Below, piece by piece: positions 8,516 through 20,252 of a DNA stretch of 64,000 nucleotides (position 1 is the stretch's first letter; each line of letters opens with the position of its first letter). A program made the translations under genes and the position numbers. This DNA comes from Penelope pileata (lineage: Eukaryota > Chordata > Aves > Galliformes > Cracidae), in NCBI GenBank assembly GCA_013396635.1, contig WBMW01005660.1, forward strand, positions 1,192-65,191, given 5' to 3'. The notes under the pieces were generated by a model, which was not told where the DNA came from, did not search any database, and saw nothing but the letters and a program-made list of their open reading frames with translations.

Positions 8516-11109
8516 GAATGAAAGTTGACAAGTGCTTGCCCAAAATTTATCTTCAAAATGGATGTGAAAAATTATAGGAGAACAAGTATTAAGGATTAAT
8601 CTGTATGTTTTATCTTCTGAAAAACAACTGACAACAGTAAAATGAAAAGACAGGGCAAGGTATTAAAATGAAATAGAAAGAACACCAAGGAAATGTAGAG
8701 GCAAAGCCTTATTGAACTCCAAGATTTAATTTAGTTGCATGATTTTATGATTTCTCAGAAAGCAAATGATCTCTTTTGGGGTTTAATTAGCACCTGCTAA
8801 AAAATCATGAAATTTTCATGTCCCTCAGAGTCCAATCCGGTGGTGCCCACTCTGTGATTGAAGCTAAACATACTGCTTGCAAGAATCTCTGATACCTTTC
8901 AGTCTCACTTTTCACTTCTTTGTGTTGTTGAGAAGTACAAAGTATGATGTACAATATCATATGTAGTTGCTGCAGGTGCTGCTGGGCCAGAAAAGATGGG
9001 GACTTCTGAGTTAGCTTCCTGACATGCCTTAGTTAACCCTAATTTGCTTACACTTCAAGATTAATATGGAAGAAATTCAAAATGAGTTCCTTGTAAACAG
9101 TCTTTAAATGACATTGTCAGTATTATTACTCTAGTACTTTCATGTAGAAAACAATTCTTTCTCCTAGACCAGGTAAATAATTCACTATAGAACATTTTCA
9201 ACAAACGTCACTATTTTTCTGGCCTCAAATTCAGCCGAAAATTCTAGTTTGAATTCTGTTTTTAAATGATCAGATATTCATTCCTGTGGCTAAATTCTTG
9301 ATCTATATTTTATGACCAGTTTTCAGTATCTCACTGTTTGAAATCTAATTTGAGTAGGTATATAGAAATTTTTAAGCAATAGGGAGAAATATACATCTTT
9401 TGTGTGAATGCTGAGCTGTTAGACCTTTCAAGAGTAGACTTTCATATTTAGGTGTCTCAGAGGAAACAGCGGAAAGAAGGCATAGTTTCTGTATCCCGGT
9501 TTGCCTAAGAACAAGATAAAATGTGAGATTATTAGGATTTATAAATCCAGTGTGTTTCTGTTCATTCTGCACAGCAAGTTATAGATTTATAGGAAGCCAT
9601 ATAAAAGTATGTATAGAAAAAGTATGTATGGAACTGATATTTCTTCAGGACTGCACAATGGTTGAGTGTGAATCTTCACATCTTTTTTAAAGTACCTACT
9701 TTCTACCCAGCTCACATTTTAGGAAATTAATTCTGAAAACTCTCAAATAATGATATATTTATTTTTCTTCGTTGATACCATTTAAAGTTTACTTTTTAAA
9801 AAATATTTTTTGCTAAACTCTGCTTAATAGTCATTTCATTCACTATGCCACATTTCTGAGGCCACAAGTAAGTGGCTATTTTTCATACAGATTCTCTTTA
9901 TTTGCACTCTACTTCAATATTGCACATATTATTCTCTTCTAGCACATCATGCTGTTTTAACAGCATATGACAAAGAAAAAAAGATCCAGCAAATCAAGTT
10001 ACAGTCCTTTACTTTGAGATACCTGAATTTTCAAGGAAGACAAAGTAGTCAACCACCCATTTGCAGACCAGTTGAGTTTGGTGATCCACAATATCAGTTG
10101 GCTGGATATATTGAATATCTCTCAGGCATACACAGATGAAGGAGAATTGCTTAAAATTATAAAATGTGAGCTAAGAAGCTTAAGTGATGTGCCCCTCTAA
10201 TCACTTCCCTGTCTAGTAATGACTTCATTTTCCCTCTATAGAAACAGAGAACTTAAACAAAAAGGAAAATAATAATAATAATAATATAAGAAATATAAAA
10301 AACAATCACCCCCTAGATATAGAGAGATGATTTCTTAGCAATAATGTCTCAGCAATAAGACATTTTTAACTCTGAAGTGCTGAGTTATCATCTCTAGGAT
10401 ATTTTACAATATACTGTCTGTCCAGAATTGAAGTATTTTTAGGATGATCTCTCTCATGTTGGTTTGCAGTGCTTCTCACTTCTGGAGACAGAAAACAGCC
10501 CAGGACTTATACTAAATATCTTATATTTCCCCAGCTACAAATATGTTGCCTCAGTATACAAACATTTTCAAAGCTTATCTGACTGTGATTTTCTGTTAGA
10601 AGCATCCAAAAATCACAAAGCAGTAACAAACACAACTACACTTTTATCACAAATACAAGAGATTGCATGAACACAAAGATCAATGCATACTCTTTCATTA
10701 AACATGAGTCTCTAGGTCATTTCTGGGAAAAATAATGTGGAAGCACATCCTGATGCTTTTGTTACTGGGGCTATGAAGTGAATAAAATGAGGATTTTAGG
10801 CTTTGCAGTCTATCTGAAAAACACTGTACTCAATTCAAAAAATAAACAAATAAAAACTTATCATATTCATCTCTCGAAATGTACTTAAATAGCTGGAATA
10901 AATAAAAAGGAACAGTGAGATTCAATTATTTTTGTGCAGAGTTACTCTATGTCAGTTCCTCAAGATATTTAGAAGAAAAATGGCAGTGAGGAGATTACTC
11001 TCATTTTATCATCAGTAATAATAGATTTATGATTAGTTTTCTTAATCTAAGAGTCAAAATGTTATTCTCATGCAATATATTTTCTCTTTAACTGAAGCAG
11101 TCTTATCTA
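8516..11109. other. AT-rich stretch with no recognisable gene
   Basis: No gene or repeat family is recognised. It contains an (AAT)n microsatellite at about 10268-10285. Open frames (9372-9572 on -, 10464-10670 on +) are short and lack known motifs. Confidence 0.55.
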
Positions 11110-11495
11110 ACATGTAAGTAGCCTATGAAATAATACTGTTTTTTCTCACTGACCTGTCCACAACCAGAGTGAGATGTTTAGCCTCATAGGCAGACAATGT
11201 GGATGTGTTCTGAAATTTCCCCCAGCCTGATGCATTGGGGATTCCTCCAGATGTGCTAAGAAATCCTTGTGCATCTCTCCTCGCCCTCTGTCTGCTGGCT
11301 GCAGTTGATCTAGGGGGACCTACCAGGCAGCCAGACAGCCAGGAATCTCCCACACTCAGAGCCTTTCCTCAAGATCCTCTCCGTATCTTCTTGATGCCGG
11401 GCGCTGGGGTTCTTTCTTACATTACAAACTTTGCTCGTCTGTTTTCTGTAACTCTCTGCTATGTCAAGCCATGTCCTCTGGAAGCTTGACTTTCA
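11110..11495. other. GC- and CpG-richer block, unidentified
   Basis: Composition rises clearly above the neighbours, with several CpG sites near 11280-11435. Overlapping open frames exist on both strands (minus 11123-11353, 76 codons; plus 11235-11489, 84 codons). Such islands of composition in avian desert are often old LTR or ERV fragments, but I could find no TG...CA ends with a matching target duplication and no known protein motif. It remains unassigned. Confidence 0.3.
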
Positions 11496-12263
11496 ATATA
11501 ACACGTGTCTTCTTTCTTATCCTTCCTCCTCTTCTACTTCTGATGCATTTTCCATGAACAGTGTCTAATAATGCAAAGGTCAGAGAGAGACTGCAGTAGA
11601 AGATTAGGTGTATGAGTGAGGGGACAATGAAGTCTGAAATTAAGTGAATGGGAAATGCAAGCTGGTAAGTTGAAACAGCTCAGGAAATAACATTGGAGAC
11701 TCCCTTTCCCAGATATTTTGGGGAAGGAACTGCAGGGTTGGTCAGATGCTGAATTACGTATTGCCAAACTTTTGGTTCTTTTTCTGGAACTGAAACATTG
11801 CTTTCTGGAACTGAAACATCTAGCTTTCCTACCTTCACAGCGCGAGTTTCCCAGTAGGATTCAATATTCCCTAAAGAGACTGCATCTTGTCTTTTAGCAC
11901 CGAAATTATCACTGATTAACTGGAAGTATGAAGGCAAGAATGGTTTTTTCATATAGCAGTCAATGAGCAGGCAGATAGAGAATAGTTTTTGTCTTTCTGT
12001 TCCGATTAAATTTAGATTTCTGCTTACTTGGGAATCAGACTGGAGTTTTCATCTGAGAGCATCTATGTATTACCACACTAGAGTATGAGTGAAGGTGACA
12101 GTGACAATAAACGCTGCCTGCTTAGTGAATGGGGCATTTCTCCAATATGTGGGAGACTTCAGTCAGGGGTTTTCTGCACTTTTAAGGATTAAAATCCGTA
12201 TTCCTGTCTTTCAACATGCTGCACACTAAGTGGAAGGAGCCAAAAGTACTTAAATTCAAGAAG
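11496..12263. other. AT-rich stretch with a short tandem repeat
   Basis: No gene is recognised. A perfect 18-base unit (TTTCTGGAACTGAAACAT) occurs at 11781-11798 and 11802-11819, a period of 21. It lies within a 90-codon minus-strand frame (11680-11952) that resembles no protein I know. Confidence 0.55.
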
Positions 12264-12374
12264 TCATAGAATTGTAGAATAGTCGGGTTTGGAAGAGACC
12301 TTAAAGGTCATCTAGCTCCAATCCCCCTGCCATGGTCAGGGAACCAAGGTTGCTCAAAGCCCCTCCCAACCTGT
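12264..12374 (-). mobile_element. CR1 LINE 3' tail (short, 5'-truncated)
   Basis: The plus strand starts TCATAGAATTGTAGAATAG, then GGAAGAGACCTTAAAGGTCA, then the CR1 3' UTR core around CCCCCTGCCATGG and GGTTGCTCAAAGCCCC, ending near 12374. About 110 bp remain, all 3' UTR and the last few codons. It is more diverged than the copy at 5405 and has no coding capacity. Confidence 0.9.
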
Positions 12375-14402
12375 CAAAGAGAAGCATTTAACTAGACAAA
12401 TTTGCCAGTTTATATTGTCTGTAATTCAGTTGTTATTGAAATACAAACTAGCAGGCATCCAAACTAAGAATCCTGTGGCCAGAGTCACTGACTTTATTAT
12501 AAATCTGTGTGTCAAATGCCACTATGCTATAAATTAAAAAGCACTGTAAATTACACTGAATTTCAAAATGAAGCAGACACTAGACCTAACTGTGCAAAAA
12601 GACAGAACTGTAGCACCATTTTGCCATTTTATTTATTTTTTCTACTTTATCTTTTTGAACGTCAAAAGCTTTATTTCACATGGGGAAAAAACCAAACATC
12701 TCTTCAAGCCTCTTTCATGCATGCTGCATTTTTTTCTTAAATTAGTTATTTGATAATCACAATCCACTTATGGTATATTTGCTTGCTTCTCTCATGTTTC
12801 ATAACAATTTAAACATTTGCAACTAGCAATATGGATAGAAAAGTGTAAATCTTCACATCTCCTGGATCTTACTGAAAGCCCATTCAGGCAGTTTATTATT
12901 CTCTTGAACTCCATGAAAATGTGTATATCTATACATAAAATCTCTTAACTTTTCAAAAACCTGTGATTTAGTGCCAGAATAACATAGTTTATTCCAAATT
13001 CTTGACATTAATTCTTTGTCTTAGTTTGCTATAGAATCCGCTCCCACTTGGAACAGTTCAACTTGAGAATAGAAACTCCTTAAAATATAGGATGCTTTTG
13101 CTTCTTTGTGTTGCTTGGAAAAGCAATAGGTTGTCAGTGCCATCCACACAGATGCTTTCTACTACTTTATTTACATATTCTCTCCATCTTCTCCCTTATA
13201 CATGGGCAATAATAAAAGATGTCCAGACATTTATTTTAGTCTTGGTAAGTCTTAATCCAGGAGTTATCAGTCAACAGAATTACTCAGTGAGATTTCAGTA
13301 ACAAGCTGCCCCCAGCATTTTTAATGCCAAATAGCATCATTTAGATAGTATTTCAGTCCATTAATCCAAACTATTTTGCATAATCTGTTGGATCACATCA
13401 GATGTTTCTTGTTCATGAAAACAACATAATTAAATGCATAAAATGAACATCCAAATACAGAAATAGGCAATGTATATTTGTGAAAGGACAGTACTTTTTA
13501 CTTTTAATGAGTATGATGAGAGTTGCATTTAATGTTGGGTATGCGCTTAGAGGAATACATTTCAACATCAATTTTTTTTCAAGCTATTTATCTGCCAAAG
13601 TTTTTCCAGACTGAGAAATTATTAGTCAAGTGGGTCATTCTTATTCCCAGAAGTTGCCTGCAGATAAATGTATAACGATGTGCTATTTTATGAGACATCC
13701 CCTGTGCTGATGTTCCATAACTCAAAGTTATTGAATCATGGTGATTCAAATGACAGAGTGCTGATATCAATAGCAGCACAATAAGATAAAAATCCCTGTC
13801 AAAGGAAATAGAATTTTAATTTGTTTTTGGCTTGGTTTCGTAAGGGAAATATATTTGTGCTATCATGCTGTCTGTCAGAAACCTGCTATAATAATTTAAG
13901 TAATTTTGGACAAATTCAGCCAAATTATGCTTGCAAAGATCAGCAGTTAGGTGGAGGAAAGATGTTAAATTGTCCGAGGTAAGGTAGGCATATCTCAGTC
14001 ACGGCATGTTCAACTAGATAGCAGCTGGACAGAGATCAGCTGCTCACATGTAGTTGACAGAGCTCTGGGGACAGATGCAAATAAATGCCCTGAAGTCCAG
14101 TTAGGGCATTTTCGAAGATGTGTGCAAAAGGGAAGTTCGGAAAACTGGGGCATATTGGTTTTTACGTAAGACTGGCAAGAACTAAGCTGTAACAATAGAA
14201 AAAATATCTGCAGAATGATTTGAATTATTTTCTATATAGTTTTCTTTAATGTTCATTTTGGATTGGAGAAAGACACCTACTAAGTACAACTGTGGTTATC
14301 AATGAGGGAAAGATATTTGGTTCTTGCCACTAATGATTCCCAAAGACCTTGCCTTTCACTTCCAATTTACCTATTAAATATTTTGCTGATGACTCAACCA
14401 CC
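12375..14402. other. AT-rich stretch with no recognisable gene
   Basis: I recognise no gene, RNA or transposon. The frames at 12507-12740, 13092-13301 and 14010-14195 are short and look random. Confidence 0.55.
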
Positions 14403-14517
14403 TGATCTAGTACTTAATCTGGAGGTTGGTGGCCCTGCCTCTGGAAGGGGGGCTGGAACCTGGTGATCTTTGGGGTCCCTTCCAACCCAGGCTGTTCTAT
14501 GGTTCTATGGTTCTATG
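14403..14517 (+). mobile_element. CR1 LINE 3' tail (short, 5'-truncated)
   Basis: This is 3' UTR sequence of CR1 on the plus strand. It reads GGTGGCCCTGCCTCTGGAAG, then GATCTTTGGGGTCCCTTCCA, then the tail of repeated TTCTATGG units at about 14494-14516. It is noncoding, and the left boundary is approximate. Confidence 0.9.
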
Positions 14518-15853
14518 ACTCCACTGATGACACAAGATTGTCTCTTATCTCCATTCTAAATAAGAAGTTTTTTAAAAGATAATCGTAGATGCAAAATTAT
14601 TCCACTAATAATGAGTGATAATAAGTGAGATTTTAGAAGATCTACTTTATATGAAGTGCTTCTCCATATTTTTTTTGAAGGAATTCTGGCAAATTCTGTG
14701 TAGGATAATTACGGCAAGTAACTATTTGACATACGAGAATTTTTGAATCATTGTGGAATCCGATGCATATAGTAAAATTTACAGCAAGGATCTGCATGAT
14801 GTCTTTATTTTCTTGTAGTTAACGAATTTTTCCATGATACAATGGATCTGTTAATCTTAGTTGTACAAAGACTATATGTGCCAGACTGGTCTCCGCTGTA
14901 ACAGCCCAAGTATGGAGAAGATCTCTGAAGTACACAGTAGGGAACTAGAAGCTAAATTTGTAAAAGTTCAAAATGATTAAGTGAAATCACTCATTTTAGA
15001 TTAGAATAAGTGATTCCTAAAGGTATTTCTGGTCTGAGAAAAAAAGCCATTTTATTTTAAGAAAAATATCCTATATACTCAACTTTCTCAAGTTGATTCA
15101 GACTTCTCAGAAACATAATAATCAAGAGTTGGAAATGTTTCAACTGTCTTTTGAAGATTTTTGCTATCCATTTTATATCATGGAAAGTCCCCAGCTAAAG
15201 ACAACAACTCTAATGAGGGTGGATACTGTTGTCTTTGGATTTTATGGCTATTGAACCCAGAAGGATTCTATTTCTCTAATGCTTCTTTCACTAGGAATTT
15301 ACAACTACCCATTGCTTTGGTCTGAGTCCCTGTTTACATCTTTCAGTCGATAATATAATCCTGAGCCGATGCTAAGCGCTTTTGTGCTTTTACCCACAGA
15401 AAAAAGTCAATTATTTTCCTGGATCCTCACAGGACACATATGCTCTGCTACATTTTTGTGAGTTTATTTGCTATAAAACGTAATACAGAAAGTTATTTGT
15501 GTTAAAAAAAGTACCGTATGAAACGTACCCTGAGTGACATTTGTATTCAGAAGGTGGATGCCAGTACTAGATAGCTCCTGATTAATAATTAATGTGTCAG
15601 AAAACTAGTTCAAGATATGACTGCCTGAAGTTCTACCTTGTCAAGTCATAATCAACACTACTGCCAGTTAAACATCTGGATAAAGGAGACTGCCGTCATG
15701 CAAGACACATTTAGAATTCCCTGGAGAAACAAGCACAGGCCTTAGCAGCATCAAAAATGAGATACCAGTAGAAAAACACTTTACAGAACTACCTTTTCTT
15801 AAAATTTGAAACACGCTCAGAATGAGACTGAGATTCTTCCTAAAATCTGCAAT
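14518..15853. other. AT-rich stretch with no recognisable gene
   Basis: Nothing is recognised here. There is no long open frame and no repeat boundary. Confidence 0.55.
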
Positions 15854-17260
15854 TGAATCATAGAATAAATTAGATTAGACGGGACATCTGAAGATCAACC
15901 AGTCCAGTTCCCCACACAGAGCAAGGACAAATTTAAATTTAGATATAACTGCAGCATTAGATCATAAGGAGCCTTCTCTTCTCCAGGCTGAACACCCTCA
16001 ACTCTCTCAGACTGTCTTGATGTGAGGCATGTTGCAGCACTCATGGCCCTTCTGTGGACACACTCTAACAGGTCCATGTTTTTCTCACATTTGGGGCCCC
16101 AGACCTGAACATAGTACTCCAAGTGAGGTCTCACAATAGCAGAGTAGAAGGGGGAGAATCACCTCCCTTGACCTGTAGGTCAAGCTTCTTTTAATACAGC
16201 TCAGGATACCATTGGTACTCTTTGCTGTAAGCACATTGCTGGCTCATGTTCAGTCTTTCATCAATCAACACCACCAACTCCTTCTTCTTATGGCTGTTCT
16301 CCATTCCTCTGCCCAGCCTGTGTCTGTGCTAGGGATTGCCCTGAGCAAAGTGCAGGACTTTGCACTTGGGCTTGTTGAGCTTCAAGAGGTTTATACAAGG
16401 TCCCTCTGGATGGCATTCATTCCCTCCAGTGTGTTGACTGCACCACACAACTTGGTGTTGTCAGCAAACTTGCTGGGGGTGCACTCAATCCACTGTCTGT
16501 ATCACCAGGAAAGATATTAAACCGTGTTGGTCCCAGTACTGACACCTGAGGAACGCCACTCACCAATGGTCTCCACTTAGACATGAAGCCATTGACTGCA
16601 ACTCTTTGAGGGTGACTGTCCAGCCAATTTCTTAACCACTGACCGGTCCATCCATCAAATCCATGTCTGTCTTGTGCTGGACAGCGTGAAGTGCTTTGCA
16701 CAAGTCCAGGTAGATGCCATCTACCTAGTCGATGCCAGTTATATTCTCTTATGCATCAACCCTGTTACCCCATTGTAGAAGGCTGCCAAATTTGCCAGGC
16801 ACAATTTACATTTAGTGAAGTTATATTGGCTGTTACCTATCACCTCTCTGTCCTCCAAGTGCCTTAGCATAGCTTCCAGGAGGATCCACTCCATGATCTT
16901 GCTCAGCACAAAAGTGAGACTGACTGGCTTGTAGTTCCCCAGGTTTTCCTTCTTTTTTTACCTTTTTAAAAATTAAGTTTATGTTTCCCATTTTCTAGTC
17001 AGTGGGAACTTCAGAACACTGTCATGACTGCTCAAATACGATGGGTGATTCTTCATTCTCCCAGTCCTTGCCTTTGCTTTCCCAGGCAGTATAGTAACAA
17101 CACTTGCTGGTAAAGATGAAGGCAAAAATGTCCTTGAATACCTCAGCCTTCTTCGTATCGCATTGCTAACGGCCTTAGGTTTTGAATTTTTCCTCTTCTG
17201 CAAGTGGAGATTAAGGGCTAAAACAAAGACGTCCTTTAAATATTCTGTAAGCTCCTGCAT
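15854..17260 (-). mobile_element. Long, old CR1 LINE (about 1.4 kb, decayed)
   Basis: The 3' tail lies at 15854 (GAATCATAGAATAAATTAGA on plus). Reading on the minus strand from the far end, the sequence passes through reverse-transcriptase motifs, the CR1 C-terminus and the 3' UTR. Recognisable coding pieces are scattered over three frames. The match is solid from 15854 to about 17165 and fades before 17260. It is the most diverged CR1 in the window and has small deletions (for example around 16930-16975), so it belongs to an older subfamily or an older insertion than the copies at 1 and 5405. Confidence 0.88.
15960..16800 (-). pseudogene. Decayed CR1 reverse transcriptase
   Basis: On the minus strand near 16690-16520 the frame reads RNWLDSHPQRVAVNGF, SKWRPLVSGVPQVSVLGP and FNIF, which is the RT block with the VPQGSVLGP motif carrying a V for the usual G. 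A frameshift follows. The catalytic box at 16457-16468 translates as FADN where CR1 has FADD, so a catalytic aspartate is lost. Further down, MRPHLEYYVQVWGPK, LLECVHRRAM and the ERVEGVQPGEEKAP equivalent of the RLRELGLFSLEKRR region are readable around 16134-15960. Multiple frameshifts and the altered active site make it a dead copy. Confidence 0.85.
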
Positions 17261-20103
17261 GTGTTTTATTTACAGATGAAAGAACTTTCATGGTAGAACT
17301 CTTTGCCAACATGTTGTGAGAACACCTCCTTTGTACACATAACCTCTACTGCGCCTGCAAATATTCAATAAAATTTTCTAGAATCGTTTCTGAAACTTGA
17401 TCTACAGCAAAAATTGTGGAAGGAATTTTTCCTAGATTGCAGCTAGCTTTTTGTGTTCATCATTCAAGATAAATTCTACTGGTTTGTTATCAGAAAACTG
17501 TACTAAAGCACATAAGAGAACAAAGAAACAAAACACTGAATACAACTTCTTAGAGTAGATATGATGTTTAGAAAATCCATATATGCCTTTGAACAAGAAG
17601 AACAGCTAATAGATGCATTCTACATTGCACAGCAGAAAGATCAGCAATAAATACTGATCTTGTGATGTGACTATGTTAACGACTCCTGTGTCTGTTGCTT
17701 CAAAGACGAAATAAATAGTGGCAAATTCCTCAGGCAGTAATTAACTTTATTTGTTGATTGATTAATTCATTCATTTATAAACAGTACAGAAACTTTGGGT
17801 ACTGTCAGCACGTTTTTATTGCAAGGTGAGTGACATTAAATTTCTGAATTTAATATAGAGTTATTATTTCTCCAACTAGAAAGATGCCCAGGGAAAATAT
17901 TTTAGCTGAGGAACTGTGAAGAATATGAGCAGAAATAAAATTTCCTCACAATGAAAATGATAACCTTTTCTGAGATCTACCAGCTGACACATGAACATGA
18001 TCTAAAGATTGGATTATTTCAGATTAGGTCATTAATTAGAATAAGTCTAATCATCATCAACATCATCATCAACAATCTATAGTGTTGTCATTGTGGTCAA
18101 AAAGATATTGCTCATCACATGCTAAATTCTATATATGCTAAATATACAATGCTAAATTCTATTTCTAAACTTCCTTTAGAAATGCTTAATTTTACCAAGA
18201 AACTAAATATATTTTCTCTCATATTTTTAGAATGATCTTGAAGTAAATATTTTGATGGCTTTCTGAATTCAACTTCAGAAACTGAAGTAATGGAGATAAA
18301 ATGAAAGCAGGGAAGACAACAATACAAGCCTCTTCTATAGACAGAGGAAGATATATTTGTGGCCCAAGTTAAGTGCTGATGACATTTTTAAACAGCAGGA
18401 CATCTTTTGCTGTTTCATAAAGATGACAGGATTTTCAGTAGGATAATTCTGAAATTACATATTTGTAATAGGCAGCGGAATTTGATCCAAGTATGTAAAT
18501 TCTTTCCTTGATTCATATCCAGTCCATATCTTCAGTAATTTCAACTGACTACATAAATTACAAGCCATTTAAGAACTTGGCTGCTTTGCATCTGAAACTA
18601 TACTCATGACTACAAAAACTGGAGAGTGGATTCATTATGAAATCAAGTTTTTCACAGTACAATGTAGTAAACATAAGAGATCAAACAAATTTGTTATAAT
18701 GAAGCCCTAAATCAATCCATAAGAATATCTTTAGTCCCTTAGGACACCATAAATCAAAATATATTCATTTATGCCATGTCTTATGTCCATAACTGGACAT
18801 GATCTGTTCAGTTATGATCTGTACAGAAAGCTGTACCTTTCATTCTCTTTTCTGAAGTACACTTGCAGTTGGTGCACAGATATGACGGATAAAATTGCCT
18901 AAAAAATATGAAGAAATTCAGTGTTTTGAAGTGTGCAGAATTGTTTTTGTTGTAGTTTGCAGCTTAGATAATTTTGCGGATTTCTTGGTTGACATTTAGA
19001 AATCAGTAAATGTATGTTTTCAGAGGAAAGTGAAGACAGATGTTTCACGCTCTTGACAGCTAGGATGTTTATAAGTTGTTTATGAGGCATTTGTCTTTCA
19101 GTCCTTAGGATTTGAAAATATAGTTTTTACTGGTTGATGTACTTCCAGCTTCTTGTAGTGCTATGCTTCTGTTATACTTTTGTTGAATATTATTCTGATC
19201 CCTAGAATATGCTTCTAGTACCAGGAAAATCTCCTTCCATTCTTCTGTTGACAAAGTCTTGGACAAAATTGAATAAAAGGACTGTGGAAGAACTCTTGTT
19301 TAATGCACCATTGTAACAAACATTCAGCAGGAGCAACCAGCCTACATAAGACAAACAGTAGATTTATGCTGGATTTCTCATCAGAGATGCAGAAGCTGAT
19401 TTGAATTCTTCATGCGAAAATGCCACCAAGTAGTGTTGTGGCTATTGAGATAAATAAGGAAAGTTCAGTGACAGACTCTCCAGAAACATCTAATGACATA
19501 AATGTCCCAGGAGAATCCACTATTCGAAATCTAATTGTCCTGTGTTCTCTGTCCTTGCTTATAAAATGAAATGGTTTTGCCTTTCCTCCTATACTGTAGT
19601 ATCTCCAGCAACTCTGGAAAATCTTGCTGTATGTCATGAACAAATCGACCGCACTAACCAAATCTCCTCTATGAAAATTTATCCAGGCTAATGGTATCTC
19701 CACAGATTATCACAGTTCACTACGGAAGCATTTCAGCATAACACTACAAGAACATTTCATCAAAGTGGGATGTAGAATGTAATTGCTTGCTCACTCAACC
19801 ATATTTTGTTATGTATCCACATCACGGTTTGTAGTAATTTCAATTTGTTTTAATAGCCCATTGAAAGCCTTGGCTTCATCTCCCAGTATGATTTCCATTC
19901 ACTCCCGACACAGAGTTTCCTCCCAAAATACTGCTGATGTTTTTAAAAGTTGTACTTCAGTGGCAGGCCTTCTCTATTCTAACAAAACATTTTGGAGATA
20001 GGAAAAAAGTCTCTTTCACCTAACACTTCCTCTTGCTTGTCATTACCTGAGGAGATAATGTCCTTGCCAAGCTTATGCCAATATATGCCAAGTATATTTT
20101 ACC
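17261..20103. other. AT-rich stretch with no recognisable gene
   Basis: No gene is recognised. There is an imperfect (ATC/AAC)n simple repeat at about 18050-18076. A 97-codon minus-strand frame at 19410-19703 has no motif I know; frames of this length are expected by chance in a window this size. Confidence 0.5.
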
Positions 20104-20252
20104 TAGATATTTTTTGGTTTTTTGGTTTTGATTGGTTGGTTGGGATATTTTTATTTATGTGTTGGGTTTTTTGTTTGTTTGTTTGATTGATTGGTTGGTT
20201 TTTGGTTTTGTTTTTTGCTTTTGTTTTTTTGTTTTGGTTTTGTTTGAGAAGA
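20104..20252. repeat. T/G-rich low-complexity tract
   Basis: About 149 nt made almost wholly of T and G on the plus strand, with a single C at 20218. Units are mixtures of TTTG, TTGG, GATT and longer T runs. The complementary A/C strand gives a lysine-, asparagine-, threonine- and glutamine-rich open frame (20155-20454) that is an artefact of composition. Confidence 0.9.

Noticed and set aside
16212..16520. 102-codon plus-strand frame
   Set aside because: Antisense shadow of the decayed CR1 on the minus strand.
19410..19703. 97-codon minus-strand frame as a gene
   Set aside because: No motif recognised, no splice context, and the length is within chance for 64 kb of two strands.
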